This document shows positions 56,813 through 57,229 of a stretch of DNA of 57,229 nt, piece after piece. Numbering within the stretch: position 1 is the stretch's first letter; each line of letters starts with the position of its first letter. Origin of the DNA: Sneathiella sp. (lineage in GTDB: Bacteria > Pseudomonadota > Alphaproteobacteria > Sneathiellales > Sneathiellaceae). The stretch is from assembly GCA_002706985.1 (NCBI GenBank), contig PAKP01000013.1, positions 1-57,229 of the forward strand, written 5' to 3'. The notes under the pieces are model-generated. The model was not told the DNA's origin and ran no database searches. It saw only the letters and a list, made by a program, of their open reading frames with translations. Position numbers and translations under genes: made by a program.

Positions 56813-57229
56813 TTAGAAGGAGGAATTTGGCGTTTTCAGGAACGCTTCTTCCTCTTTTGTACTTTCCCTGCCCAACTGTTCATTGCGATGCGGGAAACGT
56901 CCAAATTTCTCAATAATCTCAAGGTGCCGTTGTGCATAGTCCAGAGCTTCGTCAGACCCCAGCTCCGCAAACAGCTTAACCGAGAGTTTCTGATCATCCA
57001 TGTCTTCGCTATGTTCAAACGGCAACGCGGCGAACTGTTTTTGCACCGCATTTAGCTCGTCATAAAACCCGCGCGAAAGCATATGCCGGGCGATCTCCCG
57101 CGCCTTACCGTCAGCGGCAAAAGCACGCGGTGAATCGCGGAACATATTTCGGGTAAACTGGTCAAAAAGCAGTATCAAGGCGAGAGACCCGCGGGCGCTC
57201 TCCGTCCAGTGAAGCAATTCGCCAGCTTC
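56813..57229 (-). CDS. DUF924-family protein (5' part cut off by window edge)
   Basis: The last 138 residues of a DUF924 protein. The conserved patterns ARGSLALILLFDQFTRNMFR, LPFEHSEDMDDQKLSV and FGRFPHRNEQLGRESTKEEE are all present. The frame runs open to the window edge (EAGELLHWTE), so the N-terminal 40-60 residues are missing. The family is TPR-like and of unknown function. Confidence 0.88.
   Translation of the reverse strand, partial: EAGELLHWTESARGSLALILLFDQFTRNMFRDSPRAFAADGKAREIARHMLSRGFYDELNAVQKQFAALPFEHSEDMDDQKLSVKLFAELGSDEALDYAQRHLEIIEKFGRFPHRNEQLGRESTKEEEAFLKTPNSSF

Overview
The window looks like chromosomal DNA of an alphaproteobacterium of moderate GC content. The evidence is the bamD-recN-ligA cluster beside lpxC, the small XRE-type regulator near it, the DUF1127 protein, a PhoB-type box over a pit gene, and several CtrA-like TTAACCAT motifs. 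A marine or soil lineage outside the classic rhizobia is plausible (Sneathiella- or Kordiimonas-like), but that is inference. I saw no rRNA, tRNA, CRISPR array, insertion sequence or prophage. Most of the window is ordinary, densely packed chromosome.

Region 1 (1-9871) is a mix of small units: a truncated MarR regulator, a histidine phosphatase, two LysR regulators, an MBL-fold hydrolase, an M20 amidohydrolase, a PiT phosphate transporter with a Pho box just upstream, a PaaI-type thioesterase divergent from its likely LysR regulator, an NnrU-like membrane protein, gpt and hydroxypyruvate isomerase. Region 2 (9981-24540) is housekeeping: a ClC antiporter with CBS domains, a UvrD/PcrA helicase, prmA, a double DUF1127 protein, an aminopeptidase P with an extra N-terminal segment, then ligA, recN and bamD, an XRE regulator, a strong bidirectional terminator and lpxC.

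Region 3 (24689-37967) is a nucleoside salvage block. upp is divergent from a tight ten-gene run: a BMP-family binding protein, a double ABC ATPase, two permeases, punA, deoC, a two-domain ALDH16-type aldehyde dehydrogenase, deoA, deoB and add. Together these would import nucleosides, deaminate adenosine, release bases and (deoxy)ribose-1-phosphate, isomerise it to the 5-phosphate and cleave deoxyribose-5-phosphate. ALDH16 is positioned to oxidise the resulting acetaldehyde.

Region 4 (37968-43106) holds a Skp/OmpH chaperone, a GST-like protein, a nitroreductase, a tandem universal stress protein, an RluE-type pseudouridine synthase and a REC-PAS-LuxR regulator.

Region 5 (about 42084-56004) is the most interesting part. 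It encodes a complete LapB/LapC/LapE-type type I secretion system (ABC ATPase, HlyD adaptor, TolC-family channel) and two LapG-family periplasmic cysteine-peptidase-like proteins. One keeps the Cys-His-Asp triad; in the other, serine replaces cysteine at the nucleophile position. There are also two membrane receptors built as TM - extracytoplasmic sensor - TM - PAS - HD-GYP, and both HD-GYP domains have lost the metal-binding HD pair. No LapD (degenerate GGDEF-EAL) gene is present. I propose a Lap-like inside-out control circuit in which degenerate HD-GYP receptors take the place of LapD, paired with an active and an inactive protease paralogue, possibly under CtrA-type control. A 105-residue acidic protein with a T1SS-like C-terminus and a secreted trypsin-like protease lie immediately downstream. 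The window ends with an SDR oxidoreductase and a truncated DUF924 protein.
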